DNA of 50,004 bases from an uncultured Clostridia bacterium (GCA_944386325.1 CALXAP010000013.1:1-50004), one strand, 5' to 3'. Positions 9,364 to 17,319 are shown, counted from the first letter of the stretch. Notes: generated by a model not told the origin, from the sequence alone. Translations and numbers: made by a program.

Positions 9364-10575
9364 ATGAAAAAAAATTTTATATATCGTGAAGAATATATGA
9401 ATAAACTAAATTCATATAAAGATAAACAAATAATAAAAGTAATAACTGGAATAAGGCGTTCAGGAAAATCAACTATTTTAAATGAATTTAAAAAGGAATT
9501 AATTGATAATGGAGTACTTGAAAAAAATATTATATCAATTAATTTCGAAGATAATGATAATAGAAAATTACTAGATTTTCAAAAATTGCATGATTATATT
9601 ATAGAAAAAGCAGATAAAAAATCTATGAATTATGTTTTCTTAGATGAAATACAAAATGTAAATGAATTTCAAAAATGCATAGATAGTTTATTATTAAGAG
9701 ATTATTTAGATATATATATAACAGGTTCAAATTCATATATGTTGTCAGGAGAACTCGCAACATACTTGACTGGAAGATATATCCAAATACATATATTACC
9801 ATTATCATTTAAAGAATATTTAAGTTATTATGGTGAAGATAATGAGTTAAGAAAATATAATGAATATAGTATGTATGGTGGATTTCCATATCTTATAAAT
9901 TTAGAAAATCCTAAAGAAAAACTAGAATATTTAGATAGTATTTACAATACAGTAATTGTAAAAGATGTGATAAATAGAAAAAAAGTAAATGATATTATGA
10001 TACTTGAAAGTATATGTAGATTTTTATTTGATAGTATTGGTTCTAACATTTCAACTAAAAAGATAAGTGATACTTTAGCATCTAATGGCAGAAAAAATTC
10101 TGTTCACACAGTTGAAGAATATGTAAATAGTTTATTAGAAAGTTATGTATTGTATAAAGTAAATAGATTTGATATAAAAGGAAAACAACTTTTAAAAACA
10201 CAAGAAAAATATTATTTATCAGACTTAGGATTAAGGACATATTTGCTTGGAAGAAATAATAATAGAGATTTAGAACATATATTAGAAAATATAATATTTT
10301 TAGAATTAAAAAGAAAAGGATATAGAGTATATATAGGAAAAAATGACGATAAAGAAGTAGATTTTGTAGTAGAAACAGAAGATGAATATATATATATACA
10401 AGTAGCACTATCTGTTAGAGAAGAACTAACATTACAAAGAGAACTAAAATCATTAGAATCAATATCTAATCATTATAAAAAATACATAATTACATTAGAT
10501 TATGATACAAACAATTATAATGGAATAAAACAAATAAGTGCAATAGACTTTCTATTAGGTAGAATCGAATTATAA
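9364..10575 (+). CDS. AAA-family ATPase with DUF4143 C-terminus
   Basis: Single-protein P-loop ATPase of the AAA_14/DUF4143 group, a widespread accessory family of unclear role. The Walker A region is GIRRSGKST near residue 30 and Walker B is YVFLDEIQNV near 90. A sensor-like ITGSNSYMLSGELATYLTGR follows near 120-140. The C-terminal DUF4143 part ends in a PD-(D/E)XK-like segment with KEVDFVVE and YIQVALS, as is common in this family. The length (403 aa) is normal. The start has AGGTGATG at the right distance. It is monocistronic and divergent from the DUF1016 gene. A distant paralogue lies at 35932-37149. Confidence 0.85.
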   Translation: MKKNFIYREEYMNKLNSYKDKQIIKVITGIRRSGKSTILNEFKKELIDNGVLEKNIISINFEDNDNRKLLDFQKLHDYIIEKADKKSMNYVFLDEIQNVNEFQKCIDSLLLRDYLDIYITGSNSYMLSGELATYLTGRYIQIHILPLSFKEYLSYYGEDNELRKYNEYSMYGGFPYLINLENPKEKLEYLDSIYNTVIVKDVINRKKVNDIMILESICRFLFDSIGSNISTKKISDTLASNGRKNSVHTVEEYVNSLLESYVLYKVNRFDIKGKQLLKTQEKYYLSDLGLRTYLLGRNNNRDLEHILENIIFLELKRKGYRVYIGKNDDKEVDFVVETEDEYIYIQVALSVREELTLQRELKSLESISNHYKKYIITLDYDTNNYNGIKQISAIDFLLGRIEL

Positions 10576-10576
10576 A

Positions 10577-10799
10577 AACATCTCCAATCTCATTCAAAAT
10601 TTATTCAATATTATTATATCAAATTCTATAGAACATAATATAAAAAAATGATATTTAACAAATACAACATTTATAAATTACAAAAAATTTAATATAATAG
10701 TCGTAGGGGCGAACATTGTTCGCCCGCGCTACAAAGTTATTTCTCAAAAAATTCAATATATAATTTTAGCTGTGAATTGTAACAAACAGTTACGAATTT
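10577..10799. repeat. Degenerate copy of the GTTAC-ended miniature element
   Basis: The 311-bp spacer 10576-10886 holds no gene. Bases 10577-10630 match one arm of the element at 13836-14086. The palindrome GGGCGAACATTGTTCGCCC is at 10707-10725, and the right end GTGAATTGTAAC lies near 10770-10785. The left inverted end is missing, so this copy is truncated. Confidence 0.6.
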
Positions 10800-10822
10800 A
10801 CCTTAAATTTTTTATAATAAAA

Positions 10823-10851
10823 TTGACACTATCAAATTTACATTATAAAAT
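10823..10851 (+). promoter_or_regulatory. SigA promoter of the HD-GYP gene
   Basis: TTGACA (10823-10828), 17-nt spacer, TAAAAT (10846-10851), about 35 nt before the start codon of the HD-GYP gene. Confidence 0.7.
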
Positions 10852-10886
10852 ATAAGTACTTAGATTTAAAATATTTTGGAGGAAAC

Positions 10887-11807
10887 ATGAAAGAAAAATT
10901 TGATTTTTATAGTCCTACTAATCTAAAATCATATAATTTAAATGAAAGCATGAGATATCAATTAAGTGTACTATCAACACTGGATGTATTTACAAGACAG
11001 CATTCTGAAAATGTTGCACATTTAACTACAAAGCTATGTGAAAAATTACATTTAAGCAAAGAATTCATAATATATTGTACAATGTGTGCGTATTTACATG
11101 ATATAGGTAAAACTTTTATTCCACCAAATATCCTTCAAAAAAATGGTAAACTTACTGATGAAGAATATGAAATAATGAAAACACATACAACAATCGGTTA
11201 TAAGATGTGTATGCAAGATAATAGACTTATGCCATATGCTGCAGGTCCTTTATATCATCATGAAGGATTAGATGGTTCTGGATATCCTAATGGTCTTACT
11301 AAAAAAGAAATTCCTTTAGAAGGTCAAATTATTAGAGTAGCTGATGAGTATGATGCAATAACAAGTAAAAGACAATATAAAACTCATATCGATATATCAG
11401 ATACTTTACAAATCCTCGCAAATAAAACACGTCCAGATGATGATCCTAAAGCTAAAATACATTCATGTGGAAAAATGAAACCTGCAATTGTAAAAGTTCT
11501 TTTTAAAGTTGTTTTAGAAGATATTGAATATGAAATAACATGTATATATGAATATATAGATTATTTAAAATCTCAAATAAAAAGACTTGAAGATGTTGAA
11601 GAAATTGTACAGGAAATGTATACATTAAAAGATGAACGTGATAAAGAAGAATACTTAAAATCTATAAATGAAATATTTGAAAAAGGAGAAAATTTAGATA
11701 ACTATATTGATGTAAAAGAACAATATGAAAAAGCTTATATTATACGTAAAGAAAAAATAGATAAATTATATAATGAAATTAAAAAAATTAAAAAAATTAA
11801 AATTTAA
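10887..11807 (+). CDS. HD-GYP domain protein, probable cyclic-di-GMP phosphodiesterase
   Basis: Metal-dependent phosphohydrolase of the HD-GYP class, which typically linearises cyclic di-GMP. It has QHSENV at about residue 39, the metal-binding HDIGK at 71-75, HHEGLDGSGYPNGL at 124-137 (GYP at 132-134), then VADEYDAITSKRQYK. There is no receiver, GAF or membrane segment. The C-terminal 110 residues are charged and predicted coiled coil. The start is supported by TTGGAGGAAAC and by a consensus promoter at 10823-10851, and the transcript ends at a strong terminator at 11821. Enzymatic activity is inferred from the intact motifs. Confidence 0.88.
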   Translation: MKEKFDFYSPTNLKSYNLNESMRYQLSVLSTLDVFTRQHSENVAHLTTKLCEKLHLSKEFIIYCTMCAYLHDIGKTFIPPNILQKNGKLTDEEYEIMKTHTTIGYKMCMQDNRLMPYAAGPLYHHEGLDGSGYPNGLTKKEIPLEGQIIRVADEYDAITSKRQYKTHIDISDTLQILANKTRPDDDPKAKIHSCGKMKPAIVKVLFKVVLEDIEYEITCIYEYIDYLKSQIKRLEDVEEIVQEMYTLKDERDKEEYLKSINEIFEKGENLDNYIDVKEQYEKAYIIRKEKIDKLYNEIKKIKKIKI

Positions 11808-11820
11808 ATATTATTTTTTC

Positions 11821-11860
11821 AAAAAAGATATCATATACATTTTATATGATATCTTTTTTT
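11821..11860 (+). terminator. Rho-independent terminator after the HD-GYP gene
   Basis: A 17-bp stem (11821-11837 with 11843-11859) containing GATATCATATA, a 5-nt loop and an eight-T tail. Confidence 0.85.
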
Positions 11861-11870
11861 TGGAGGGAAG

Positions 11871-11896
11871 TTGAAAAAGAATTAATTCTTTTTCAA
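11871..11896. promoter_or_regulatory. Perfect palindrome in the asd leader
   Basis: TTGAAAAAGAATT and its exact reverse complement abut directly, so the 26 bp are self-complementary. It sits 36 nt before the asd start and has no T tail. It could be an operator or a leader hairpin. I see no lysine riboswitch core or T-box nearby. Confidence 0.4.
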
Positions 11897-11931
11897 CCAA
11901 TTTGTGCCTTGAGGAAGGAATGATAATAATT

Positions 11932-12933
11932 ATGGAAAAAAAATTAAAATTCGCGCTTATTGGTGCCACTGGTCTAGTAGGCAGAACTGTTATTAAAATA
12001 TTAGAAGAGCAAAATTTACCAATATCTGAATACTCATTTTTTGCTTCTTCAAAATCAAAAGACAAAATTATAAATTTTATGAACAAAGATTATAAAGTAA
12101 AAGAATTAACAGAAAACTCTTTTGATGATAATTTTGATTATTCAATATTCTGTGCTGGTAATAACATAGCACAAAAATTTGCTCCTATTGCTAAAGCTCA
12201 TGGAACTATTGTTATTGATAATAGCAGTGCTTTTAGAATGGATGATGATGTTCCACTAATAGTACCAGAAGTAAATATTAGTAGTGCTTATAATAATAAA
12301 GGAATTATAGCAAATCCTAATTGTTCTACAATACAAGCTGTTGTTGCTTTAAAACCACTTGATACAAAATATAAAATAAAAAGAATTGTTTATTCTACAT
12401 ATCAAGCGGTTTCTGGAGCAGGTAGATATGGTATAGAAGATTTAGAAAATGGTATTAAAGGAATACCTCCTAAAAAATTCCCATATCCTATTTTCAATAA
12501 TTGCTTGCCACATATTGATACATTTTTAGAAAATAACTATACAAAAGAAGAAATGAAAATGATTAATGAAACACGTAAAATTTTAGACAATCCCGATTTA
12601 GAAATAACTGCAACTGCTGTTAGAGTCCCTGTTTTTAATTGTCATTGTGAATCTATAAATATTGAATTTTATGATAATTTTATTTTAAAAGATTTAATAG
12701 ACTTACTTAAAAATTCTCCTGGAATTGTTATTATGAATGATACTATAAATAATATATACCCTATTCCAACTAGTGTATCAGGAACTGACAATGTTTATGT
12801 TGGAAGAATAAGAAGAGATTTTAGTGTTAAATCTGGCATTAATCTTTGGGTTGTAGCAGATAATGTTAGAAAAGGTGCAGCTACAAATGCTGTTCAAATT
12901 TTAAAAGAATTAATTAAAAAGGAGGAAAATTAG
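11932..12933 (+). CDS. asd: Aspartate-semialdehyde dehydrogenase
   Basis: NADPH-dependent reduction of aspartyl phosphate to aspartate semialdehyde, the branch point to lysine, diaminopimelate, threonine and methionine. It has the N-terminal Rossmann motif IGATGLVG, the active-site Cys131 in ANPNCSTIQ, SGAGRYGIEDLENG, and the substrate-binding RVPVFNCHCES with its His. Length 333 aa is typical. I prefer the ATG at 11932, which gives MEKKLKFALIGATG. An in-frame ATG at 11920 lies only 1-2 nt after AAGG and is too close. Its stop codon directly abuts the dapA ATG, and GGAGGAAAA before the junction serves dapA. The pair feeds cell-wall diaminopimelate and, in a spore former, dipicolinate. Confidence 0.95.
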   Translation: MEKKLKFALIGATGLVGRTVIKILEEQNLPISEYSFFASSKSKDKIINFMNKDYKVKELTENSFDDNFDYSIFCAGNNIAQKFAPIAKAHGTIVIDNSSAFRMDDDVPLIVPEVNISSAYNNKGIIANPNCSTIQAVVALKPLDTKYKIKRIVYSTYQAVSGAGRYGIEDLENGIKGIPPKKFPYPIFNNCLPHIDTFLENNYTKEEMKMINETRKILDNPDLEITATAVRVPVFNCHCESINIEFYDNFILKDLIDLLKNSPGIVIMNDTINNIYPIPTSVSGTDNVYVGRIRRDFSVKSGINLWVVADNVRKGAATNAVQILKELIKKEEN

Positions 12934-13830
12934 ATGAAAGATATTATTTTTAAAGGAATAGGAACAGCATTAGTTACTCCATTTTTAGATAATACAATTA
13001 ATTTTGATGAGTTTAAAAAATTAATGGAATTTCAAATATCTCAAGGTGCAGATAGTTTAATAGTTGGTGGTACTACTGGTGAATCTGCAACAATGACAAT
13101 GAATGAAAAGAAATATTTAATAAGATTTGCTTGTAATATAGCTAATAAAAGAATTCCTATTATTGCAGGAACAGGTACAAATTGTACTAAAACATCTATC
13201 GAACTTTCTGAATATGCTGAAAGTGTTGGAGCAGATGCACTTTTAGTTGTAACACCTTATTACAATAAAACAACACAAGAAGGCTTAATAGAGCATTATA
13301 AATCAATAGCAGAATCTGTTGATATTCCTATTATTTTATATAATGTACCAAGTAGAACAGGATTAAATATTACTCCAGAGACATGTTATGAATTATCGAA
13401 AATTAATAATATTGTAGCAATTAAAGAAGCTAGTGGTAATATATCACAAGTCGCAAAAATCGCATCACTATGTAAAGATGATTTATATATATATTCTGGA
13501 AATGATGATCAAATAATACCAATTTTGTCTTTAGGTGGAATTGGAGCAATTTCTGTTGTTTCAAATATACTTCCTAAAGAAACACATGATATGATACATT
13601 CTTTCTTTAATAAAAAATTTATGGCAGCACGAGATTATCAATTAAAATTAATTCCTCTAATTGAAAAACTATTTGTTGAAGTAAATCCAATTCCTATAAA
13701 AGAAGCTTTAAATATTATTGGTTATGATGTTGGAATTCCTAGATTACCTCTTGTACGATGCAGTCAGAAAAATATAGAGATATTAAAGGATGAACTTAAA
13801 AATTACAATTTAAAAATTCCTGTAAATTAA
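12934..13830 (+). CDS. dapA: 4-hydroxy-tetrahydrodipicolinate synthase
   Basis: Condenses pyruvate with aspartate semialdehyde, the first committed step to diaminopimelate and lysine. The Schiff-base lysine is Lys164 in VAIKEASGN, the proton-relay Tyr136 is in LYNVPSRTG, and the Thr pair is in GGTTGES (residues 45-51). Length 298 aa is normal. It is translated directly after asd (zero spacing), so the two are co-transcribed and coupled. No terminator follows. A miniature element is inserted immediately after the stop codon, and its 8-bp target duplication TAATTGTT begins with the TAA stop. Confidence 0.96.
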   Translation: MKDIIFKGIGTALVTPFLDNTINFDEFKKLMEFQISQGADSLIVGGTTGESATMTMNEKKYLIRFACNIANKRIPIIAGTGTNCTKTSIELSEYAESVGADALLVVTPYYNKTTQEGLIEHYKSIAESVDIPIILYNVPSRTGLNITPETCYELSKINNIVAIKEASGNISQVAKIASLCKDDLYIYSGNDDQIIPILSLGGIGAISVVSNILPKETHDMIHSFFNKKFMAARDYQLKLIPLIEKLFVEVNPIPIKEALNIIGYDVGIPRLPLVRCSQKNIEILKDELKNYNLKIPVN

Positions 13831-13835
13831 TTGTT

Positions 13836-14086
13836 GTTACTATTCACGGCATACGATTTTGATATGATAATATTTCATAAATTTTTCGGCTCAATACGAT
13901 ATTTAAGAATTTGTAAAATAATTTAATGAGCCTCTTTCATTCAGGCTCAAAATCAAAGATTTTGCCCATGAACATTCCTCATTAAATTATATAACAAATT
14001 CTATAAACATCTCCAATCGCATTCAAAATTTATTCAATATTATTATATCAAAATCTTTATATATTTTATTAGCTGTGAATTGTAAC
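13836..14086. mobile_element. Complete 251-bp miniature inverted-repeat element with 8-bp target duplication
   Basis: Ends are GTTACTATTCAC on the left and GTGAATTGTAAC on the right, which are inverted repeats with one mismatch. Both sides are flanked by TAATTGTT (13828-13835 and 14087-14094). The interior is one long imperfect palindrome with a central GGCTCAAAATC...GATTTTGCCC hairpin, and it encodes no protein. It must be moved by a transposase encoded elsewhere. It fills the spacer between dapA and the HD-domain gene. Confidence 0.85.
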
Positions 14087-14126
14087 TAATTGTTAAATGA
14101 AAATATTAACATTTTATTAAATTTGT

Positions 14127-14155
14127 TCAAAAAATTTGTCACATATGTTATAATA
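14127..14155 (+). promoter_or_regulatory. Candidate SigA promoter of the HD-domain gene
   Basis: TTCAAA (14127-14132), 17 nt, TATAAT (14150-14155), about 38 nt upstream of the start and just outside the miniature element. Confidence 0.55.
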
Positions 14156-14193
14156 TTTTCATATAATGAATAAAAAATACAGGATGTGTGTAT

Positions 14194-14736
14194 ATGAATA
14201 TTTATAAATTGCAAAAGAAAAATGAAAACTATATGGAATTTGAAGAAATTATAAGAGATATTGTTAATGATCCTATAGTGCAAAAAATGGATACATTTAG
14301 GCAGCATTACGATACTTCTTGTTTTGACCACTGTAAAAATGTTGCATTTTATAATTACATCATATGTAAAAAATTAGGTTTAGATTATATTTCAGCAACC
14401 AGAGCTGGTATGCTACATGATTTGTTTTTATATGATTGGAGAATTAATGACCCATCACGAAAAGGTTTACATGCATTTCGTCATCCACGTATAGCATTTA
14501 ATAACTCATCTGAAATATTTGATTTAAATGAAAAAGAAAAAGATATCATTTTAAAACACATGTGGCCACTTACAGTAATTCCTCCAAAATATATAGAAAG
14601 TTTCATTATAACTTTAGTTGATAAATTTTGTGCAATTCAAGAATCATATATATATTATAATAATAGATTGAAATTTAAAAAATCTTATAAATATGCTTAT
14701 GTTTTTCTTAGTCTTATATTTCTTAGAGTTTTTTAA
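14194..14736 (+). CDS. HD-superfamily phosphohydrolase-like protein
   Basis: Small cytoplasmic protein (180 aa) with HD-type metal-site signatures: FDHCKNVAFY near residue 50, the HD pair in GMLHDLFLYDW near 75, a histidine-rich HAFRHPRIAFNN near 100, and LVDKFCAIQE near 150. This arrangement matches HD proteins often annotated as phosphohydrolases. The substrate is not known. The start is ATG 14194, with AGGATG 7-8 nt upstream; a GTG at 14188 is less well placed. The stop codon lies at the left edge of the shared terminator hairpin. Confidence 0.75.
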   Translation: MNIYKLQKKNENYMEFEEIIRDIVNDPIVQKMDTFRQHYDTSCFDHCKNVAFYNYIICKKLGLDYISATRAGMLHDLFLYDWRINDPSRKGLHAFRHPRIAFNNSSEIFDLNEKEKDIILKHMWPLTVIPPKYIESFIITLVDKFCAIQESYIYYNNRLKFKKSYKYAYVFLSLIFLRVF

Positions 14737-14763
14737 AATAGTGCAAAATATTTGCACTATTTT
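14735..14763. terminator. Bidirectional terminator shared by two convergent genes
   Basis: AAAATAGTGCAAA (14735-14747) pairs exactly with TTTGCACTATTTT (14751-14763) around a 3-nt loop. The stop codons of both flanking convergent genes fall inside the hairpin. Confidence 0.85.
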
Positions 14764-15254
14764 TCTATTTTCTCACCACAGTTTCCACAAAATTCATCCT
14801 CATCATCACAAATTGCATTACATTTATTACAAACTTTTTTATTTGCTATTTCATCACTTCTTAAAATTTGCACTTCTGATTGTTCAGTTCCACATTTAGG
14901 ACAAAAATGGCTATCTGCAGGAATTATTTTTCCACAACTACAACATTCTTTAAGACCTTTATTAGATAATATCTTTTTTTCCATTTCTTCTATTTCTTTA
15001 TTTAAATTATCTATTTTTTCAGCATCTTGTTCTAATGTTTCACCTATATTCTCACCTTTTTTATACATTTCGTATACTGTTCTACCCATACTTAAAAATA
15101 TTTCTTCTATTTTATCTTCCTTTTCAGATATTTCAAATTTTGATTTAGTACCTTCTATTATTTTTCCAGACTTATTTATAACTGCATTATATGTCTCACT
15201 AGCTGTTGTTCCAACTTTTTTTGAAAATGAACCCATTTTTTTCATAAAATCCAT
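14757..15254 (-). CDS. Double zinc-ribbon protein with coiled coil
   Basis: The 165-aa product has a polar N-terminal half, a predicted coiled coil (about residues 70-100), and two C-terminal zinc ribbons. The first has the CSCG...FCPKCG pair and the second CNKC...FCGNCG. It lacks membrane segments and a catalytic motif. Proteins of this shape are common in Clostridia and are annotated only as zinc-ribbon proteins, so a scaffold or nucleic-acid-binding role is possible but unproven. The start is preceded by AAGGAAGGTG-type purines. It is convergent with the HD gene and shares its terminator. Confidence 0.75.
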   Translation of the reverse strand: MDFMKKMGSFSKKVGTTASETYNAVINKSGKIIEGTKSKFEISEKEDKIEEIFLSMGRTVYEMYKKGENIGETLEQDAEKIDNLNKEIEEMEKKILSNKGLKECCSCGKIIPADSHFCPKCGTEQSEVQILRSDEIANKKVCNKCNAICDDEDEFCGNCGEKIEK

Positions 15255-15336
15255 TTTATCACCTTCCTTTTATATTTTAATATTTTCATATATATTATAT
15301 TTTTTATTATACAAGTTGTCAAAATTAATTTTATAA

Positions 15337-15861
15337 TTACCCAATTTTCTCTATATCAATTCTTGCTCTTTCATATATTATATCTTCTAATGATGCTCCT
15401 CCTAAGTTCAAAACATCGCCAGCATTTAATCTTAATATAACAGTACTTGTTAATGTCATTCTATTTGAAAAATCTTCTCTAATTACAGGTCCTTCATTCA
15501 GTGTATCCTCTAATACTGCACCATTTACCAATAATATTGCATTAAAATTAAAAGTACCTATAGTTTGACCAACGCCTTCTAATTGATATGATATTTGATA
15601 TATTCCTGATTCATTAACTATAATGTCCGCACTGCCTGGCTCATGACTTAATGCATTCCCTACTACAATATCATTTATACTAAATTTTATTATTGCATTT
15701 CCAACTTCAGTGTTATCTCCTGTTCTTGCTATAGCAACTAAAATATCTCTATTTTGTGTATTATTAAAAAATATATTTATAAAAACTAAAACAATCATCA
15801 GTAAAATAAGAATTACTATTGATACCTTACAAAAAATATCTACTTTTGAATCACAACACAT
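15337..15861 (-). CDS. Membrane-anchored TNF/BclA-C-like jelly-roll protein
   Basis: The N-terminal membrane segment (about residues 12-33) is followed by a single beta-rich domain resembling the TNF-like C-terminal domain of exosporium glycoprotein BclA. Typical strands are ESGIYQISYQLEG, FNAILLVNGAVLEDT and TSTVILRLNAGDVLNLGG. There is no collagen-like repeat region, unlike BclA. I start at ATG 15861 because AGGGGTG precedes it by 6 nt; a GTG at 15870 is also in frame. Upstream is a sigma-K-like promoter (AC-N17-CATAATATA), which fits late mother-cell expression and a spore-surface role. Both are inference. Confidence 0.65.
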   Translation of the reverse strand: MCCDSKVDIFCKVSIVILILLMIVLVFINIFFNNTQNRDILVAIARTGDNTEVGNAIIKFSINDIVVGNALSHEPGSADIIVNESGIYQISYQLEGVGQTIGTFNFNAILLVNGAVLEDTLNEGPVIREDFSNRMTLTSTVILRLNAGDVLNLGGASLEDIIYERARIDIEKIG

Positions 15862-15880
15862 AATTTTCACCCCTTATCTT

Positions 15881-15908
15881 TATATTATGTTAATTTGTTC
15901 AGGAAAGT
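15881..15908 (-). promoter_or_regulatory. Sigma-K-like promoter of the TNF-like protein gene
   Basis: On the minus strand: AC at 15908-15907, 17 nt, then CATAATATA (15889-15881), matching the AC-N16/17-CATAnnnTA consensus known for sigma-K. The same arrangement and the same nine -10 bases occur before the cysteine-rich gene at 28245. Confidence 0.45.
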
Positions 15909-15999
15909 GTTTTTTATTAATTGTGCTATTTTTTCAAAATATATAGATTTATATTTATTTATATGGTATTATTTATAAAAACACGAAAGGAAGAATATA

Positions 16000-16689
16000 A
16001 TGAAAAAGAAAGTATTAATTATTATTGTAATTTTAGCAATTATTATTTTAGGATTAATAGCTTATTTTGTCGTATCTGATTTTATGCAAGAAGATAAACT
16101 AAAAGCTGAATTAAACGAATTAAGTCAGTTAAGTAATGCTGAAAATATTGATATTGATAAAATAAATCAAAAATTAGATACTATTGTAACAAAAGATGAT
16201 TATGCAATTGTAGAAAGAGCTTTTAAAGATTATTTATCAGATAGTTTTGAAAACAGTCTTGAAATAGCTAGTATTTTAAATGATGAAAGAATTACAGAAT
16301 CTTTAACACCTGAAAATTATAAAAATGACGGTCCAGAATTCACAAGTACTAAAGAATATCTTACAAAAACAATAGAACAATTAGAATATTGTAAAAATAA
16401 ATATAATGAATTTTTTACAGATGAAAAAGCTATGTCTTATATAAATGATAAAAATCTAGATGAATACTATGTTAATTTATATAAAGAAGAAATCGTTGGA
16501 GATTTAAGCAATACTGATAAAACTGTTGAAAATTCTATTGACGAAGTTATTTCAATGTTAGACAAATCTGAAAAAATTATAGATTTTTTAATTGAAAATA
16601 AAGATAGTTGGGAAATTGAAAATGATAATATTATATTTGATGACACTGATTTATCACGAGAATATGATGATTTAATTTCTCAATTATAG
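16000..16689 (+). CDS. Membrane-anchored extracytoplasmic protein of unknown function
   Basis: I do not recognise a family. There are 229 aa: an N-terminal hydrophobic anchor (residues 4-26, rich in Ile/Leu/Val) without a lipobox cysteine, then an acidic, largely helical region rich in Asp, Glu, Asn and Lys. Short helical repeats such as NELSQLSNAENIDIDKIN and DEVISMLDKSEKIIDFLIEN suggest an extracellular helical bundle. The start is supported by AAAGGAAG. It stands alone between the TNF-like gene (divergent) and the toxin modules, with no recognisable terminator before the next promoter at 16724. Confidence 0.65.
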   Translation: MKKKVLIIIVILAIIILGLIAYFVVSDFMQEDKLKAELNELSQLSNAENIDIDKINQKLDTIVTKDDYAIVERAFKDYLSDSFENSLEIASILNDERITESLTPENYKNDGPEFTSTKEYLTKTIEQLEYCKNKYNEFFTDEKAMSYINDKNLDEYYVNLYKEEIVGDLSNTDKTVENSIDEVISMLDKSEKIIDFLIENKDSWEIENDNIIFDDTDLSREYDDLISQL

Positions 16690-16723
16690 TTTAATGAATT
16701 TACAAAAAAATTTCTAATACTAT

Positions 16724-16752
16724 TTGACAAATTCACTTAATTTGAATATAAT
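16724..16752 (+). promoter_or_regulatory. Consensus SigA promoter for antisense RNA 1
   Basis: TTGACA (16724-16729), 17 nt, TATAAT (16747-16752), both hexamers perfect. The whole promoter is almost identical to that at 17190-17218. The sequence TTTGACAAA around the -35 read on the other strand is TTTGTCAAA, which fits the Spo0A box TTTGTCRAA. Confidence 0.85.
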
Positions 16753-16758
16753 AATTAT

Positions 16759-16846
16759 AGGAAATGGAAGCCACAGAAATGTGTGCTACCATATATTTGT
16801 AGTAAACACCACATAGCTTGGCTGAGCATAATGTGGTGCTTTTTTA
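16759..16846 (+). ncRNA. Counter-transcribed RNA of type I toxin-antitoxin-like module 1
   Basis: A transcript from the consensus promoter at 16724 would start near 16759 and end at a terminator (CACCACAT at 16807-16814 pairing with ATGTGGTG at 16831-16838, then six Ts), about 88 nt. It runs towards the toxin gene and its T tail just reaches the toxin stop codon, so the pairing is at 3' ends as in TxpA/RatA-type systems. Its first 30 nt form a small hairpin and resemble the 5' end of the toxin mRNA. The antitoxin function is inferred from arrangement. Confidence 0.7.
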
Positions 16847-16954
16847 TTTGCTCAAAATAATAACCAAAGTTATGATTAAGGCAACTGCTATGATAGTTAC
16901 ACCTATTAATCCGAAGAATAATAGATTTATTAATTGAATTAATAATGTTTCCAT
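16844..16954 (-). CDS. Small hydrophobic type I toxin-like peptide 1 (36 aa)
   Basis: A 36-residue single-span membrane peptide: short polar start METLLIQLIN, a continuous hydrophobic stretch, and the ending VIILSK. GGAGGTGG lies immediately upstream of the ATG, one of the strongest ribosome sites in the window. Its own promoter (TAGATA-N17-TATACT, 17068-17040) gives a leader of about 80 nt. That leader contains ACCAC, which can pair with GTGGT of the ribosome site. It shares the GVTIIA core and the LSK-type end with the peptide at 17320-17439. The size, hydrophobicity, sequestered leader and facing antisense RNA match type I toxins (TxpA, BsrG or holin-like peptides). Toxicity is untested. 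Confidence 0.72.
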   Translation of the reverse strand: METLLIQLINLLFFGLIGVTIIAVALIITLVIILSK

Positions 16955-17039
16955 AGCACCACCTCCATTCTCACAGTATATACTGTATATGTAAAGTGGT
17001 AGCACCCACATCTGCTTATTCCCATTTCCTATGTTATTT

Positions 17040-17068
17040 AGTATATTATATTTTTGTCTTTTTATCTA
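17040..17068 (-). promoter_or_regulatory. Promoter of toxin 1 mRNA
   Basis: On the minus strand, TAGATA (17068-17063), 17 nt, TATACT (17045-17040). The block from here through CATTTCC is conserved in module 2, where the -35 is TAGACA. Confidence 0.6.
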
Positions 17069-17189
17069 GTAGTTTCTGTATTAAATAATTTTTTAATTAA
17101 TAATATTTTAGATACTATACAATCAATAATTACTAAAAATAAATATTACTCTAATTCTTTTAAAATAAGGAAAAAACATAAAAAATCAT

Positions 17190-17218
17190 TTGACAAATTC
17201 ATTTAATTTGAATATAAT
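17190..17218 (+). promoter_or_regulatory. Consensus SigA promoter for antisense RNA 2
   Basis: TTGACA (17190-17195), 17 nt, TATAAT (17213-17218). The spacer differs from module 1 at one base. Confidence 0.85.
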
Positions 17219-17224
17219 AATTAT

Positions 17225-17310
17225 AGGAAATGGAGAAACCACAAACGTGGTTTACCAAGTTAAATGTTTTAACACATCTGACTCTTCAAAGTTAACAGAT
17301 GTGTTTTTTT
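17225..17310 (+). ncRNA. Counter-transcribed RNA of type I toxin-antitoxin-like module 2
   Basis: About 86 nt from the promoter at 17190 to a terminator with AACACATCTG (17271-17280) paired to CAGATGTGTT (17296-17305) and a T tail. Near its 5' end AACCAC-AAAC-GTGGTT forms a hairpin. The 3' part CACATCTG is complementary to CAGATGTG in the leader of toxin 2 mRNA. The RNA ends 9 nt before the toxin stop codon, so pairing in cis requires the toxin mRNA to read into this region. Confidence 0.68.
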
Positions 17311-17319
17311 ATTGGTTTA

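Noticed and set aside
11861..11931. Lysine riboswitch or T-box before asd
   Set aside because: The leader is only about 70 nt after the preceding terminator and holds one palindrome; none of the conserved L-box or T-box bases are visible.
14752..15336. 194-aa plus-strand frame
   Set aside because: Antisense to the zinc-ribbon gene, which has clear CxxC pairs and a terminator; the plus frame has Ser/Phe-rich shadow composition.
17041..17160. Additional small peptide gene between the two toxin modules
   Set aside because: No start codon with a ribosome site was found in either strand; the stretch is AT-rich filler and the module 1 promoter.
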